From contig JAEUBA010000016.1 in the NCBI GenBank assembly GCA_018257865.1, positions 124,001 through 188,000 of the forward strand: a stretch of DNA of 64,000 nt, written 5' to 3'. This stretch comes from Stereocaulon alpinum (taxonomy: Eukaryota > Ascomycota > Lecanoromycetes > Lecanorales > Stereocaulaceae). Position 1 is the stretch's first letter; each line of letters starts with the position of its first letter. Under the pieces are notes generated by a model. That model was not told where the DNA came from. It did no database searches and saw only the letters and a list, made by a program, of their open reading frames with translations. This document shows, one piece after another, positions 12,270-21,534 of this stretch. Position numbers and translations under genes: made by a program.

Positions 12270-12749
12270 ATGTGCAGAATCTACGTCCACGGCTACCAAC
12301 ATTGCGATTGTATCTACACCCTTGCCAATGTCACCACTTGCGTCGACTTCCTTGACGCTCATATTAATAATGAAGATATGATTTTCAAACCGAAACACCT
12401 GACCTTTACCCGCAAAAACCTCGAGAAAGAAATCGACGGAACCGACTACCTGAGCTCCGATAAAGTCGACTTAAGCCGTCCGTACGTTCCAAAGGGCTTC
12501 TCGTGTAGGAACGTAGAGGTTAGGCATGAGGAGTTGCAGGAGTGTTGTCCGCTTTGTGGGAATGCGAGGGTGGTGAGGAAGTTGGGGAAGATGGGTGTTG
12601 AGTGGGATGGGGAGCGGAGTGGAGGGGTGGGGGTGGGGGGTTCGAGTTATGGTAGTAGGGGGATTAGGGATATGGAGAGTTATGATGGGGAGAGGCATGA
12701 TGCGAAGGGGGGGTTGGAACGTTGCTGGGAGAGGTGGTGTGGGAAGTAG
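12270..12749 (+). CDS. Met-Cys small cysteine-rich protein, copy 1
   Basis: Unrecognised family; 159 residues, single exon. It begins MCRIYVHGYQHCDC with Cys2, Cys12, Cys14 and Cys24, the same positions as copies 2 and 3 downstream. A second cluster follows: VPKGFSC (Cys79) and ECCPLCGNARV (Cys92, 93, 96). Copy 2 shares the core PKG-x-x-C and the string CPLCGNARV. There is no signal peptide or membrane segment, so the product is probably intracellular; the Cys pattern suggests one or two metal-binding sites (inference). The last 55 residues are Gly-, Arg- and Trp-rich, unlike the paralogs, and are encoded by a very G-rich stretch, so the C-terminal extension may be read-on sequence. An upstream exon is not required. 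Confidence 0.65.
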   Translation: MCRIYVHGYQHCDCIYTLANVTTCVDFLDAHINNEDMIFKPKHLTFTRKNLEKEIDGTDYLSSDKVDLSRPYVPKGFSCRNVEVRHEELQECCPLCGNARVVRKLGKMGVEWDGERSGGVGVGGSSYGSRGIRDMESYDGERHDAKGGLERCWERWCGK

Positions 12750-13296
12750 GATGGTGAAGAGGGTGGCGTGAGGATGCTGCTCTGCTAGCGGTAGTTGAAT
12801 CCTCTTTGTTTCGACCGAAAAAGGGGAATGAGCAACTTTCGTGGCAGGCCATAATATGTACAAGTTTTTTGCCCTTGCTCAACTTTATTCGCCATGTTAC
12901 CGCTTGAGAGTTGATTCAGGATGCGTTGAGGCAACAACTCGTGCATCAGCTGCTGGTGCGTCATTTGAGACTCGGCACACGATGGTATTTGTCAGGAAGA
13001 TATGTTTGTGAAACAAGCAAAGTTTCGGCGATTTGACGGATGATTCTAAAGGAAATCAACTTATGGAAAGAGACAAGGATCAAGCAAACGCTTTCGGGTG
13101 CTCTCGCCTTCATTTCCGAATGGGACTGCTACCATAGCATTTTCGCAGTGGCAAAAACCAAGCCCCGACACTGGGTCTGTTAAAAGACGCTTCTCGTCCT
13201 CATTCATCCAATATCTTACTCAGATCATCCCTTGTCCTAGGATCACGTTGAGTTTTGGGTGCCGCTTAACGTTCAACTACCTCAAATCTATCAACA
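12750..13296. other. Spacer between Met-Cys copies 1 and 2
   Basis: About 550 bp. There are short ORFs only and no sign of a further Met-Cys copy. It presumably holds the promoter of copy 2. Confidence 0.4.
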
Positions 13297-13617
13297 ATGT
13301 GCAAGATAACAATGCAACTGTACAAACATTGCAGTTGTCGGACCATCCTGGAAGACTTTGAACCCTGTCCTGACGTTCAATACGAGAAGAAAAAGACCGA
13401 TGTCACAGCTAGATTCGTCACGGATATGTGGAATGACATTGATCTTGAGTTTGAAGGGACTCATTACATCAGTTGGTCCAGAATGGTATCGGGTAGCGAT
13501 TCGGTCTTTCCGAAAGGCCTTACTTGCACGGCAGATAGGTTGGCGGAGTACGTTGTTGCTGAAAACTGTCCGCTCTGTGGCAATGCTAGGGTTTTGAAGG
13601 TTTTGGAGAGGTTATGA
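13297..13617 (+). CDS. Met-Cys small cysteine-rich protein, copy 2
   Basis: The shortest family member, 106 residues, single exon. It starts MCKITMQLYKHCSC (Cys2, 12, 14), then Cys24 in FEPCPD. The second half has FPKGLTC (Cys77) and ENCPLCGNARV (Cys91, Cys94), nearly matching copy 1 (VPKGFSC, CPLCGNARV) with the same spacing between the two motifs. It ends ten residues after that motif, so it gives the best view of the minimal fold. No signal peptide or transmembrane segment. The function is unknown; the two Cys groups suggest structural zinc (inference). Confidence 0.7.
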   Translation: MCKITMQLYKHCSCRTILEDFEPCPDVQYEKKKTDVTARFVTDMWNDIDLEFEGTHYISWSRMVSGSDSVFPKGLTCTADRLAEYVVAENCPLCGNARVLKVLERL

Positions 13618-14419
13618 CTTGGACTTTTACCTGAGCCATGGAATGCAAATCTGTCGCTTTTGGCGATGAAGATACATAGTGGTGCTGTAAGAGGCAATAA
13701 ATTGTGGGGTTAGCTGCTTAGAGGTTCTTAGCTGATCGAGTCAGTAGAAATGTTCACATGAAGGCTGACTTCCCAAAAGGGAAATCTGTAAACAAAGTTT
13801 CTCCCGGATATGGCACACGCCAAGCCACTATAAATGCCTCAAACCATTATTTTCTGGCCCTTTTTCGTGCGCGAAATTCGACAGAGGAAGTTCGAAAACC
13901 TCAAACAGGTTAGTTGGTCGTCGTCGCTGTGCGATGATGACCTTCCTAGGGCTGGCGGAGCATGAAGAGGGCAGGCGAAAGGGAGCTTGGAGCGACTAGA
14001 CGCTTTTTGGATGAAAGACATGAGCACGATGTGGATGGTCTATTGGATATGATATACACAAGTATCACTTTTGCTGTTTGAGAAGGAAGTGACTCGAGGA
14101 CTCACCGGTTTTGCCATCAACTTGTCCACTTCTGCTGACCGGTCAGATGACGGGGCAAATGGTGTTACTTCACGTTCGCTTTTGCGTCTTGGCATTTGCC
14201 ATCGTCCATCTCCCATGACAAGTCTCTTGTTATCGCACGTGTCCACCAGGACAAGGACGTTGTATAAGTAACAATGCCGCTTTGTGTCATTCGTGGATGG
14301 GTAGAACCATAAGACTTCTGTGCCAAAACACTTGACCGATCTCCCAGTACTAGTCAATCCATTTTCCTTGCACCATCCCTACAACTCCACTCTGATCACA
14401 TATTCAGTGTCTGAGCACA
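13618..14419. other. Spacer between Met-Cys copies 2 and 3
   Basis: About 800 bp without a supported gene. A TATA-like CTATAAAT lies at about 13829, and a TTGTATAAGTAA string at about 14258 upstream of copy 3; either may be a promoter element. Confidence 0.35.
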
Positions 14420-14797
14420 ATGTGCGGAACAACTACCTACCATTTCGAACGCTGCCAGTGCGTATACATCCGAGGATACATTGACTACTGCGCACGTTAT
14501 GTCCACGAAAACCCTACCACTTATGCGAAAGGAAATCGCGCCAAATTTATCACACCAGAATGTACGGGCCTGAATATCCGCCTCCACAACATTGACATAG
14601 TTAGTCTGGATGTGGAGACTAAGAAAGCTCCGAAAGATCTGGACTGCAGTGAACTCAAGGAAGTCCTCACAATGTCACCGTTTGGCGCAGCCTGTCCCTT
14701 CTGTGATGATTCGGAGGGTCGAAGAATCATCGACACATATGCTGCGGCCCAGGTTGCAGAGAAGGAGGCGAAGGAAAGAGTGAGCATGCTGAGGTGA
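14420..14797 (+). CDS. Met-Cys small cysteine-rich protein, copy 3
   Basis: 125 residues, single exon. It starts MCGTTTYHFERCQC with Cys2, 12, 14 and Cys24 (YIDYCARY), exactly the spacing of copies 1 and 2. The second half has APKDLDC (Cys76), aligning with PKGLTC and PKGFSC, and AACPFCDDSEGR (Cys92, Cys95), aligning with CPLCGNAR. An extra Cys48 is specific to this copy. The C-terminal 20 residues are a short charged helix. No secretion signal. Sequence identity outside the Cys framework is low, so the duplication is old. Function unknown. Confidence 0.7.
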   Translation: MCGTTTYHFERCQCVYIRGYIDYCARYVHENPTTYAKGNRAKFITPECTGLNIRLHNIDIVSLDVETKKAPKDLDCSELKEVLTMSPFGAACPFCDDSEGRRIIDTYAAAQVAEKEAKERVSMLR

Positions 14798-15797
14798 CTA
14801 TTTGGGAGCTAGACCAGGGTTCTCGTAATCCGAGCAGTGATTCAGACGATACAGGCAGGCACAGTCAGAAATACTCCTAGCCAATAAAACCCGGGACTCT
14901 ACCCGTCCAATGGCAGCTTTTCGAACTTCTCGACGATTAGAGGTTACTCATTCCTGCTGTACGGAAACTCGAAAGAGGCAATCAAGCACATGGTTGGGGA
15001 GAAGCTCATGATGTTTCCGGGCCTATTTGTGGATGTTCTCCGAACATACCTTGCTGGCAGCTCTGTCTGCCTAATTTTATTGTCACTTGTGGTTGTATCA
15101 ACAGATCTTTCTGTGCTGCGTCGTGAAACAGCGTTATCACGAACTGTTATATATAGATCTTGCGCTCCGTCGCTTCTTGATCACCCTGCACCGGCGGCAC
15201 CATCCTTCGTTGTCGTGCCGAGTCCAATGGGTCATACACCGAGAGTATGGTCCAAGATGTCCAGAACATAAGCGCTGACATGCATGTCAGAACAAATCAT
15301 GAAAATCCCGCTTGTCCTACCCAAACTCAAACCCCCTAAGCACCTGCATGTCATGTGCCAGCTTTAGACTTCCCTGTTGCACAAAAGTTCCCGGTGCACA
15401 AATTTCTCGAGCAGGAGGCAAGAGACCGGGCCGTGCTTATGTGATCAAGTCTCAAGACCCTAAAATATTCACTGGATGTAGTGGCCGTGAGATTATCATC
15501 AGATACACTTGGACCAAGAAATGCCAAAGACTAAGTTACAAAGGCACCATCGAAAAGGCAAATACCTAACCCCTCGATCACACGAAATCTGCGGACTCGT
15601 TCCGCTTCATCATGTCCTTTCCACACCAAAAAAAATACAACTCGCCCAAACCCGTAGCAGTTGAGGCGCTCGCGTGCGAGACAACTACCTTAGACTGCGA
15701 GCTAGGATTGGAGCCCCACAGGATAGGTAAGAATCAGCAAAGCAGAGTGAAGTCTAGGTCGAATTACATCACCGATAATTTCATTGCAGACCTTCAG
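14798..15797. other. Gene-poor spacer after Met-Cys copy 3
   Basis: About 1 kb. ORFs at 14990-15271, 15312-15569 and 15612-15806 have no recognisable features. The 15312 ORF is Cys-containing (CMSCASFRLPCC) but lacks the Met-Cys framework, so I do not call it a gene. Confidence 0.35.
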
Positions 15798-15898
15798 ATT
15801 ATCTAGAGTGTAAAGCTAGGAGCAATTATTTTGATGACTACAACGATGACTACAACGATGACTACAACGATGACTAGATTATTATCTAGAGTGTAAAG
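15798..15898. repeat. 12-bp tandem repeat between 18-bp direct repeats
   Basis: An exact 18-base string beginning ATTATCTAGAG lies at 15798-15815 and again at 15881-15898. Between them GATGACTACAAC is repeated three times exactly (15833-15868) with a fourth partial copy to 15877. The block lies just past the 3' end of the minus-strand gene at 15919. It could be a satellite or a rearrangement scar; no transposase is associated. Confidence 0.9.
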
Positions 15899-15918
15899 TT
15901 GAAGTAAGGTAATGCTAA

Positions 15919-16455
15919 TTACATAAGAAAGGGAAGCATGTCTCGCGGTAGGAGCGCTAGTTGATCGATAGAAGGTGCTAGACGGGCGAAATCTCTAGGG
16001 ACGTACTCCCTATAGCCTTGAATAATAATTTGATACGCCTCCCGCGCATTTGCCTGATCTGCATCCGGCTTAAAATTATATGTGCCCCGCTTATAGTCTT
16101 CTGGCCACCATAACGCTGGTCCTGGGAGCTTAACTTTATTAGGGTTATCATAGTCTTTGAAACGCCTATCGTCAATATAGCTCGCCGTATTCCGCCATAC
16201 TGCTCGTTCTCGACGAGTAAAGAAAATATAGGGAGGCGGAAGTAGGTCCGTGTAGACTTTGCCATGCTAGGTAAATTAGTATACTAAGCGTACAAAAGGA
16301 TAAAGTTAAAACTGCAAAAGGTACATACCTTAATGATCGGAGGATACAGGCTGCTAAAGTCGCAGCGAGGGCAGTGTCCAAGAGTAGCACACTGATCTAG
16401 GTGTGTTAATTTCCGTAGTAGACTCCGGATCGATTGGCGCCAAACGTTCTGGCAT
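15919..16455 (-). CDS. CPRC-motif protein fragment, at least 2 exons, 5' end unresolved
   Basis: Unrecognised. Reading the minus strand, an exon (16455-16329) encodes RCQNVWRQSIRSLLRKLTHL, then DQCATLGHCPRCDFSSLYPP and IIK. It is joined through a clean 62-nt GT-AG intron (16328-16267) to an exon (16266-15919) encoding HGKVYTDLLPPPYIFFTRRE and onward to DMLPFLM and a stop. Phase is kept. The Cys pair in GHCPRC with the upstream Cys residues could bind zinc. The second exon has A/T-ending codons unlike its neighbours, a possible sign of foreign or multicopy origin. The upstream exon and start codon are not clear; the frame runs on open into the 3' end of the DUF3669 gene, so it may be a 3' part of that transcript or a truncated duplicate. 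Confidence 0.55.
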
Positions 16456-16521
16456 CTAATGAAGATAGAGACGTGGTAGTTATGTATGCAACTTCGGGAA
16501 TATCCTCTTGTGCTCTCCCCA

Positions 16522-17670
16522 TCAACAACCTCTCTCCTCCAACTGAGCCTGTCTCCGCTCAACCACCTTCCTAATGAACATCTCCGCCAATAAAGCTTGC
16601 CGAAATCCTTCACTGCTCTCTAGGTAGCTCTCCCGAAAGACGTTCCAAAGCTGCTGCTCCTTGGTAGTCCTCCCCAGTGGTCGAGGATAGTAGGGATCAT
16701 TCTTATAGAATGCTTTAACAGCAGCATCGACTCCCTCTTCGTCCATCGAAATCGTGCTGCACCGGTTAAAGTCAAGAAGCCATATGTGGAATGATCGGCG
16801 CTGAAAGCGGGCAGAGCTGAGGGTGGAGGAGTTGGGGGGGAGTGTGGCGACTTGCTCAGAAGTGGGTGCTTGAATATTTATATGTATAGGGGCGCCTCCG
16901 AGGACGAATTCGACATCGTCCGCGTCAATCTTCGCTACCCAGTGTAAGAGCGCGAGCGCCTTTGCCATCTCGTTGGCGTAGAAATCAGTCGCGAGTCTTA
17001 GCTCCTCCATCTGGTCTAAGTGGAGGTTGAAATTCACCAGGGTAAAGAACGACGATGGTCGGCGGTCCGGGTCTCTGCGTTTTCCTAGATATATTCTAGC
17101 AAGACAGTCTTTATTGATCGAATCGTCTTTGGCCATCTGCTTACGGCTTTGAGGTTGTGATGGTGGGAAGTATAGATCGATCAAAGCATGTCTTACGATC
17201 TGGGGAAGCGGAGGTATTCGTTCGGCCAAGATGATGTTGCCGGGACTTTGGTATTCTTTGGGGAATTGGAAGTGGTTGTTCGACCACCACTTGATATCAG
17301 CTTTTCCGATGAAGCCGTGGCAAGCAGGGACTCGGACGTTGTTGAGGAACCCTGACGTGTCGTTGATGGCGTCGATGACAAGTATGTGCTTGGTAAAATC
17401 GTTCCAGAGGTCGGTGTTATGGAGGTTCTCCCTCTTAGCAATGTCAGCGAAGCCGGTATGTTCGAATATAGCTCCACAGCTGCCTTGTCCGATCTTCCGA
17501 AATCTCTGCAAATCTGCATCGGCCTGTGCGGCCTGGTGTCGGTTGGCAAACGAAAAAGTTGTGGAGATGACGGACCGAATGGAAAGCATGTTGTGGAGGA
17601 TAAGTCGCGGCTCATCGTGGATACTAAGGTTGTTGAGAAGTGTGTCGGCAACGTTGGTATCCTCTGCCAT
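16522..17670 (-). CDS. DUF3669-domain protein
   Basis: Fungal family of unknown role, often mislabelled 'zinc finger protein'. 382 residues, single exon, starting at ATG 17670. Family landmarks are NKDCLARIYLGKRR (about 200), LVNFNLHLDQM (about 228), MAKALALLHWVAKIDADDVE (about 250-270), FVLGG and FHIWLLDFNRC (about 310-320). No zinc-finger cysteines are present. Two features resemble kinase-like folds: a Gly-rich loop-like KIGQGSCGAIFE near residue 60 and LLDFNRC, placed like a DFG motif; this relation is my inference. It lies between Met-Cys copies 3 and 4, on the opposite strand to them. Length is normal for the family, so it looks intact. Confidence 0.85.
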   Translation of the reverse strand: MAEDTNVADTLLNNLSIHDEPRLILHNMLSIRSVISTTFSFANRHQAAQADADLQRFRKIGQGSCGAIFEHTGFADIAKRENLHNTDLWNDFTKHILVIDAINDTSGFLNNVRVPACHGFIGKADIKWWSNNHFQFPKEYQSPGNIILAERIPPLPQIVRHALIDLYFPPSQPQSRKQMAKDDSINKDCLARIYLGKRRDPDRRPSSFFTLVNFNLHLDQMEELRLATDFYANEMAKALALLHWVAKIDADDVEFVLGGAPIHINIQAPTSEQVATLPPNSSTLSSARFQRRSFHIWLLDFNRCSTISMDEEGVDAAVKAFYKNDPYYPRPLGRTTKEQQLWNVFRESYLESSEGFRQALLAEMFIRKVVERRQAQLEERGC

Positions 17671-17957
17671 GATGGGATCGTAGGCTATGAGGACTAGTTC
17701 GTAAGTATCGTGTGAGTCTTGTATATATAATTATTTGTTTGAAGAAGCGATGCACAAGTCGGGGTTGGGGCAGGTATAAGTGATCTCAAAACTCACTCAA
17801 ATCTGCGCATGACTTTTGAAACCTGCATATGAATTAAAAAATTTTGTACTCGAAAGACTGCAACATTCAAAATAGAACATAACGATCTAGCTCAATCATG
17901 AGCTCAAGGATGCTCTCTGCATACTGTAGACATAGACATAGTCAGTTGCACACAGGA
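17671..17957. other. 5' flank of the DUF3669 gene
   Basis: About 290 bp, AT-rich around 17820-17890. It presumably carries the DUF3669 promoter on the minus strand. Nothing else is recognised. Confidence 0.3.
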
Positions 17958-18280
17958 GGGAGCTGAGAGGTGTTGTTTATAACGCAGCGCATCCTCTTCA
18001 TTCTTGCCAAAGATCTGGTGACTTGAGCTTGCAAGTGTTGTTCACCAAGGGGTACTTCCCTCTCAGTCTAGCTCTTCATCAGATTGTTTGAGCTGGCAGC
18101 TCTTGTTCACTAAGGTATACTTCCATCTCAGTCTTGCTATTCATTAGATCATTTGAGCTGTGGAGTGTCCGGTAATGAGGTGTGTTCTCTCAAGTCTTGT
18201 CAATTATTAGGAAACTTGGGCTGTCTGTTATATTTCATCATCTTCTGCTTGCTGATTTATAGTACATGATTTGACCACAT
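17958..18280. repeat. Degenerate tandem repeat, about 65-bp period, 4-5 units
   Basis: The anchor TTGAGCT recurs at 18023, 18088 and 18153, with TTGGGCT at 18216, giving spacings of 65, 65 and 63. A weaker unit starts near 17958. Units 1 and 2 share long blocks (TGTTGTTCACCAAGG against TCTTGTTCACTAAGG; ACTTCCCTCTCAGTCT against ACTTCCATCTCAGTCT). The period is not a multiple of three and every frame has stops, so it is non-coding. It lies between the divergent DUF3669 5' flank and the 3' end of the orphan gene at 18299. Confidence 0.85.
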
Positions 18281-18298
18281 ATCGGGTATCTTTGTTCT

Positions 18299-18748
18299 TC
18301 ACCAGCGCTGCTGCCCAGCTGGCTTCTCGACTGGCGATCTCAACTGAGCTGTGGGTGCCACAGGTTGGATGATGGGTCGGTTCCATCGTTCTTTTGGTAG
18401 GTGCATCTCATCCCTTAGGATGGACCTTACTGTAAGAGATACGTCAGCGCATGTTCAAGGGTATCGTGGTAGGCTTTGGTATGTGTACATACACTGCTTT
18501 GGTCTCTCGGTATTCAAGTCCTTGGCTTTCACCCACGATGGATGCTTCGTGTCGTGCAAGTATTGGTAGGTTGCTGTGGCTTGTCCCTTCCTTTTGAATA
18601 TACCCGCGTGGTTCTTCATGAAGGCGGAAGCAACTTGTTCATGGTCCTTGTCGCTTTCGTCGGTGACATAGATGTAGTAGACGCAGAGCTTGAAGAGAAT
18701 GCTGGACTCGAGCCCAAGTTTGGGATTGTAGTGGAGCTCTTTGGCCAT
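18299..18748 (-). CDS. Two-exon orphan protein
   Basis: Unrecognised. Exon 1 (18748-18493) starts MAKELHYNPKLGLESSILFK and runs to NTERPKQ. A 63-nt GTATGT...CTTACAG intron (18492-18430) follows, and exon 2 (18429-18299) encodes LRSILRDEMHLPKERWNRPI and onward to KPAGQQRW and stop. The junction keeps phase, giving 128 residues. No signal peptide or membrane segment; a basic-aromatic N-terminal half and a Pro-rich tail. There is an in-frame TAG 36 nt before the chosen ATG. Upstream, a CTAAC branch point and CTCCTAG acceptor near 18860 hint at an intron in the 5' UTR or at an extra exon. Confidence 0.5.
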
Positions 18749-19995
18749 ATTCTTGATCAAGGGATCTATGTTGAAAATGGTGTACTAGAATTCGTGGAGA
18801 TGGGGAGATAGTCGATGATCGAAACAATGACAAGAATTCGGAATGATTCCTAGGAGATGGACAGAGGAAATTATGTTAGTAATGGTGGTAGAAGAAATCG
18901 GGAGATATGTGAAGCATTCCCGCAGCCTTGTGACGCGACCCTCAGCCCGAGACGTGTCCAAGTGAAGGCGTCTATATGGAAAAATTGCAAGGCTAAGAGC
19001 AATGGTCGACGAAAATCGTGTTATAAGTGACGATACTGTAAAAGAGGAAGCGAATGACCAAGGGCAAGTAAGGGGCGATTCGTATACGCCACGCCTAACG
19101 GCCGTTACTGTCCGCCCGTCGGACCCCTCGTATATTTTGCCTCCATAGCATACCCTGTGGTGATATTGGACTCGGTGATAAGCGTAAACCCTCAGAAAAT
19201 TTTCAATTCTTGTGAAGGAAAGACAAAACACTGCAGAGTGACGCCGCTAAAGTAAATTAAGACTGTCGTGTTGACCGCTCAAGCATGGCATTATCCAATA
19301 GCAGCATCGAGTAGCATCATGCCGGATGCTGCACTTGAGTTCTCAAATATTTCAGCCAGATTCCGCAGGCTGAACAACCAGACCATCTGTTTAGTAGGTC
19401 ACATTCCTTCATTCTGTGTTACCTTCGGTGAGAGATGAGTTTATAACGAAAATGCGGTTCTAAATGATGACCGTTGATAAGTCAAACGGGGAGAAACAAG
19501 CAAAAGCGGTCGCTTGATCCCGCAAAAAGTTAGAAGATGTCACACAAGCACGGCTCCGACCGTTCTTCAAACCTCTCATGTCAGCCATTGGTGCCGGATA
19601 TTGCTCAGAAAGCTTGCTTTAGTGTTACCATCGCTGGTTGCCACAATGGAATTCGCAGTCTTTTATTTGTGAGTGTATCGCCTTGTTGATTATACATTGT
19701 CGGCGTTCTTCCCTTGTCTTCACCCTTGTCTAGGTTTGGCGCCTGACTTCAGTTGTAAAAGCCCATTGTTGATAAAAGTTGAAGGGGTACCGGGATGTGG
19801 ACAGAATAGCTCGCTTGACTTGAGCATGTGAAAGCCCATTGTTCGTGACACTTGCAGAGATTTCGGCACCACACGAATAACTTGCTCCCTTGGCTAGGTA
19901 AAACATGTGAAAGATGAACATAGCAAATATCAGCGCTCTCCCCTCTGATAATTCTTTGCGAGTTTAAAGTCCTTACTTCTATATAGCATATCGCA
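18749..19995. other. Intergenic spacer, 1.2 kb
   Basis: The minus strand has a 148-codon ORF (18785-19231) without recognisable composition or domain, which I do not call. Before Met-Cys copy 4 there is a TATATAG string at about 19980, a possible TATA element very close to its ATG. Confidence 0.35.
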
Positions 19996-20523
19996 ATGTG
20001 CCGACGTCTGAACATCATTCGGTACAAGGGATGCGGCTGCCAACTTTTCGAACAAGAGCCACAATACTGCCCCGAAATAATAAGATTTCAAGGTGGAACG
20101 AGACCAGCACCTTGGATCCGCACCGTGGTCATAGGACCAGAATACGCCACACAACTACCGAACTTGTCTAGCGAGGACACTTTTGAAGTTTGCCAGGACG
20201 GTTATATCCACCGAGTGATCACCGAACACAGCTATCAGAACCTGCTTTGGCCGAGATGCCAGGGCCTAGTACACTCCCAAGGGGTAACGAGGTACAAATG
20301 CCCATGGCACGAGTGGTTGCTGATCGAAGAGTGGGAGTGGACAAAGCAGGAGGCCGCCAGGAGGAGGATCAAGGCCAAAAGAGAGATGGCGAAGAAGAAG
20401 AAAGAGGAATGGGACCAAAGTCTGTTAGGGAAGGGTGAGAAATTGTTGAAGAAATTCACCCAACCGAATGGACATGATCAGCCAAAGAGGGAGTCTAGGG
20501 TCATGCGTCACTACGCACGTTAA
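19996..20523 (+). CDS. Met-Cys cysteine-rich protein, copy 4 (CPWHEW subtype)
   Basis: 175 residues, single exon. It starts MCRRLNIIRYKGCGC with Cys2, 13, 15 and Cys25 (EPQYCPE): one residue more before the C-x-C than in copies 1-3, the same spacing as copy 5. The second cluster is LLWPRCQG (Cys88) and YKCPWHEWLL (Cys102, His105), where His replaces the second Cys of the CPxC motif of copies 1-3. After it comes a long Lys/Glu/Arg-rich helix (about 112-160), likely coiled and possibly a nuclear localisation region. No secretion signal. Clearly related to copy 5 at 21.5 kb. Function unknown. Confidence 0.7.
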   Translation: MCRRLNIIRYKGCGCQLFEQEPQYCPEIIRFQGGTRPAPWIRTVVIGPEYATQLPNLSSEDTFEVCQDGYIHRVITEHSYQNLLWPRCQGLVHSQGVTRYKCPWHEWLLIEEWEWTKQEAARRRIKAKREMAKKKKEEWDQSLLGKGEKLLKKFTQPNGHDQPKRESRVMRHYAR

Positions 20524-21534
20524 GAGTGTGAATGTCAGTATGACCACCCTCAATCCGAGTTGATGCAGGATCTAACTCACGCTCTCAAGCTTCCGAAGAC
20601 ACCCGAGACCCCAATCTCTTACACATCTTGAAGCCTAATTGGTTGATTAAGACCCTTCTCGAAGGTTTGAAATTCGATGATGCCCCATTGCCACACTCTG
20701 TCCGGAATTTTGAATAACATTGTCTCGCTCTAACAACCTCCGTTCATGAGCCGTCATCAGTGATCACAACCTCGAATGGATGATGTCAGATATAGAACCG
20801 TTTCGTCTTGCGCTATTCATGGAGTAAAGATAACGACTTCTCACCAATCTCTATCGAAACTTGAAGATCCATGTATAAGGAACTCGAAACACTCCGCGCA
20901 GAGCCTAACTCCCTTGGTCCTGTGAACTTTTAGCGCCAATTGATCCACACGTAGGCAGTGAAGACATTGGGCAATTCTAACTGGCGGACATATCCATCAT
21001 AAAGCTGGTAGAGCGAAGACGAGCTCAACTAGAAGAAAGAAATGCTTAATAGAGGCGGCGAAAAGGGGCACTGATGACGAGGTCCTCACCACTGTACATA
21101 CGTCTCTCTTGTTGCAGACTCTGGCACACTGTGTATGCAAGTGGTTCTCTCGTCATATGCTAGATCGTGACACTCTTATGCTTAGTATAGCTCAAAACAA
21201 AAGTTGTGTCCCTTAATCCGGTCTCAGAAGCCTGACTCGTGTCACCATGCGAGCTCTTTTGCCACCACCTCCTCTTGGGTCTTAGAATAATGGTGTGTCA
21301 CCTCTTTTTATAGAACAATGAGAAATTGTCACACCTGCTTGTAATACATTATAATGAAAGTGCTCCTTTGTAGTGAAATGCATTGTCTCCATTAAACAAT
21401 TTGGTGTAGTTGCCAGAGTACCTACATCGTTCAGCTGGTCTGAGCAAAGCCACGAACACATACTTTCGCAATTCGCTGAAACTGTCTTCGAAAACATCCG
21501 GAATTTCGAGCATCATCTGCACTCGTTCGCCATA
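20524..21534. other. Spacer between Met-Cys copies 4 and 5
   Basis: About 1 kb with no supported gene. Close to copy 5 there is a TTTTTATAGAAC TATA-like string (about 21304). It is flanked by GGTGTGTCAC (21292) and TGTCACACC (21327), an inverted repeat that might be a protein-binding site. Confidence 0.35.

Noticed and set aside
15312..15569. Cys-containing ORF considered as a sixth Met-Cys family copy
   Set aside because: It starts Met-Ser and lacks the C-x-C and CPxC/CPxH spacing.
18785..19231. 148-codon minus-strand ORF
   Set aside because: Composition looks non-coding and it does not join in frame to the orphan gene downstream.
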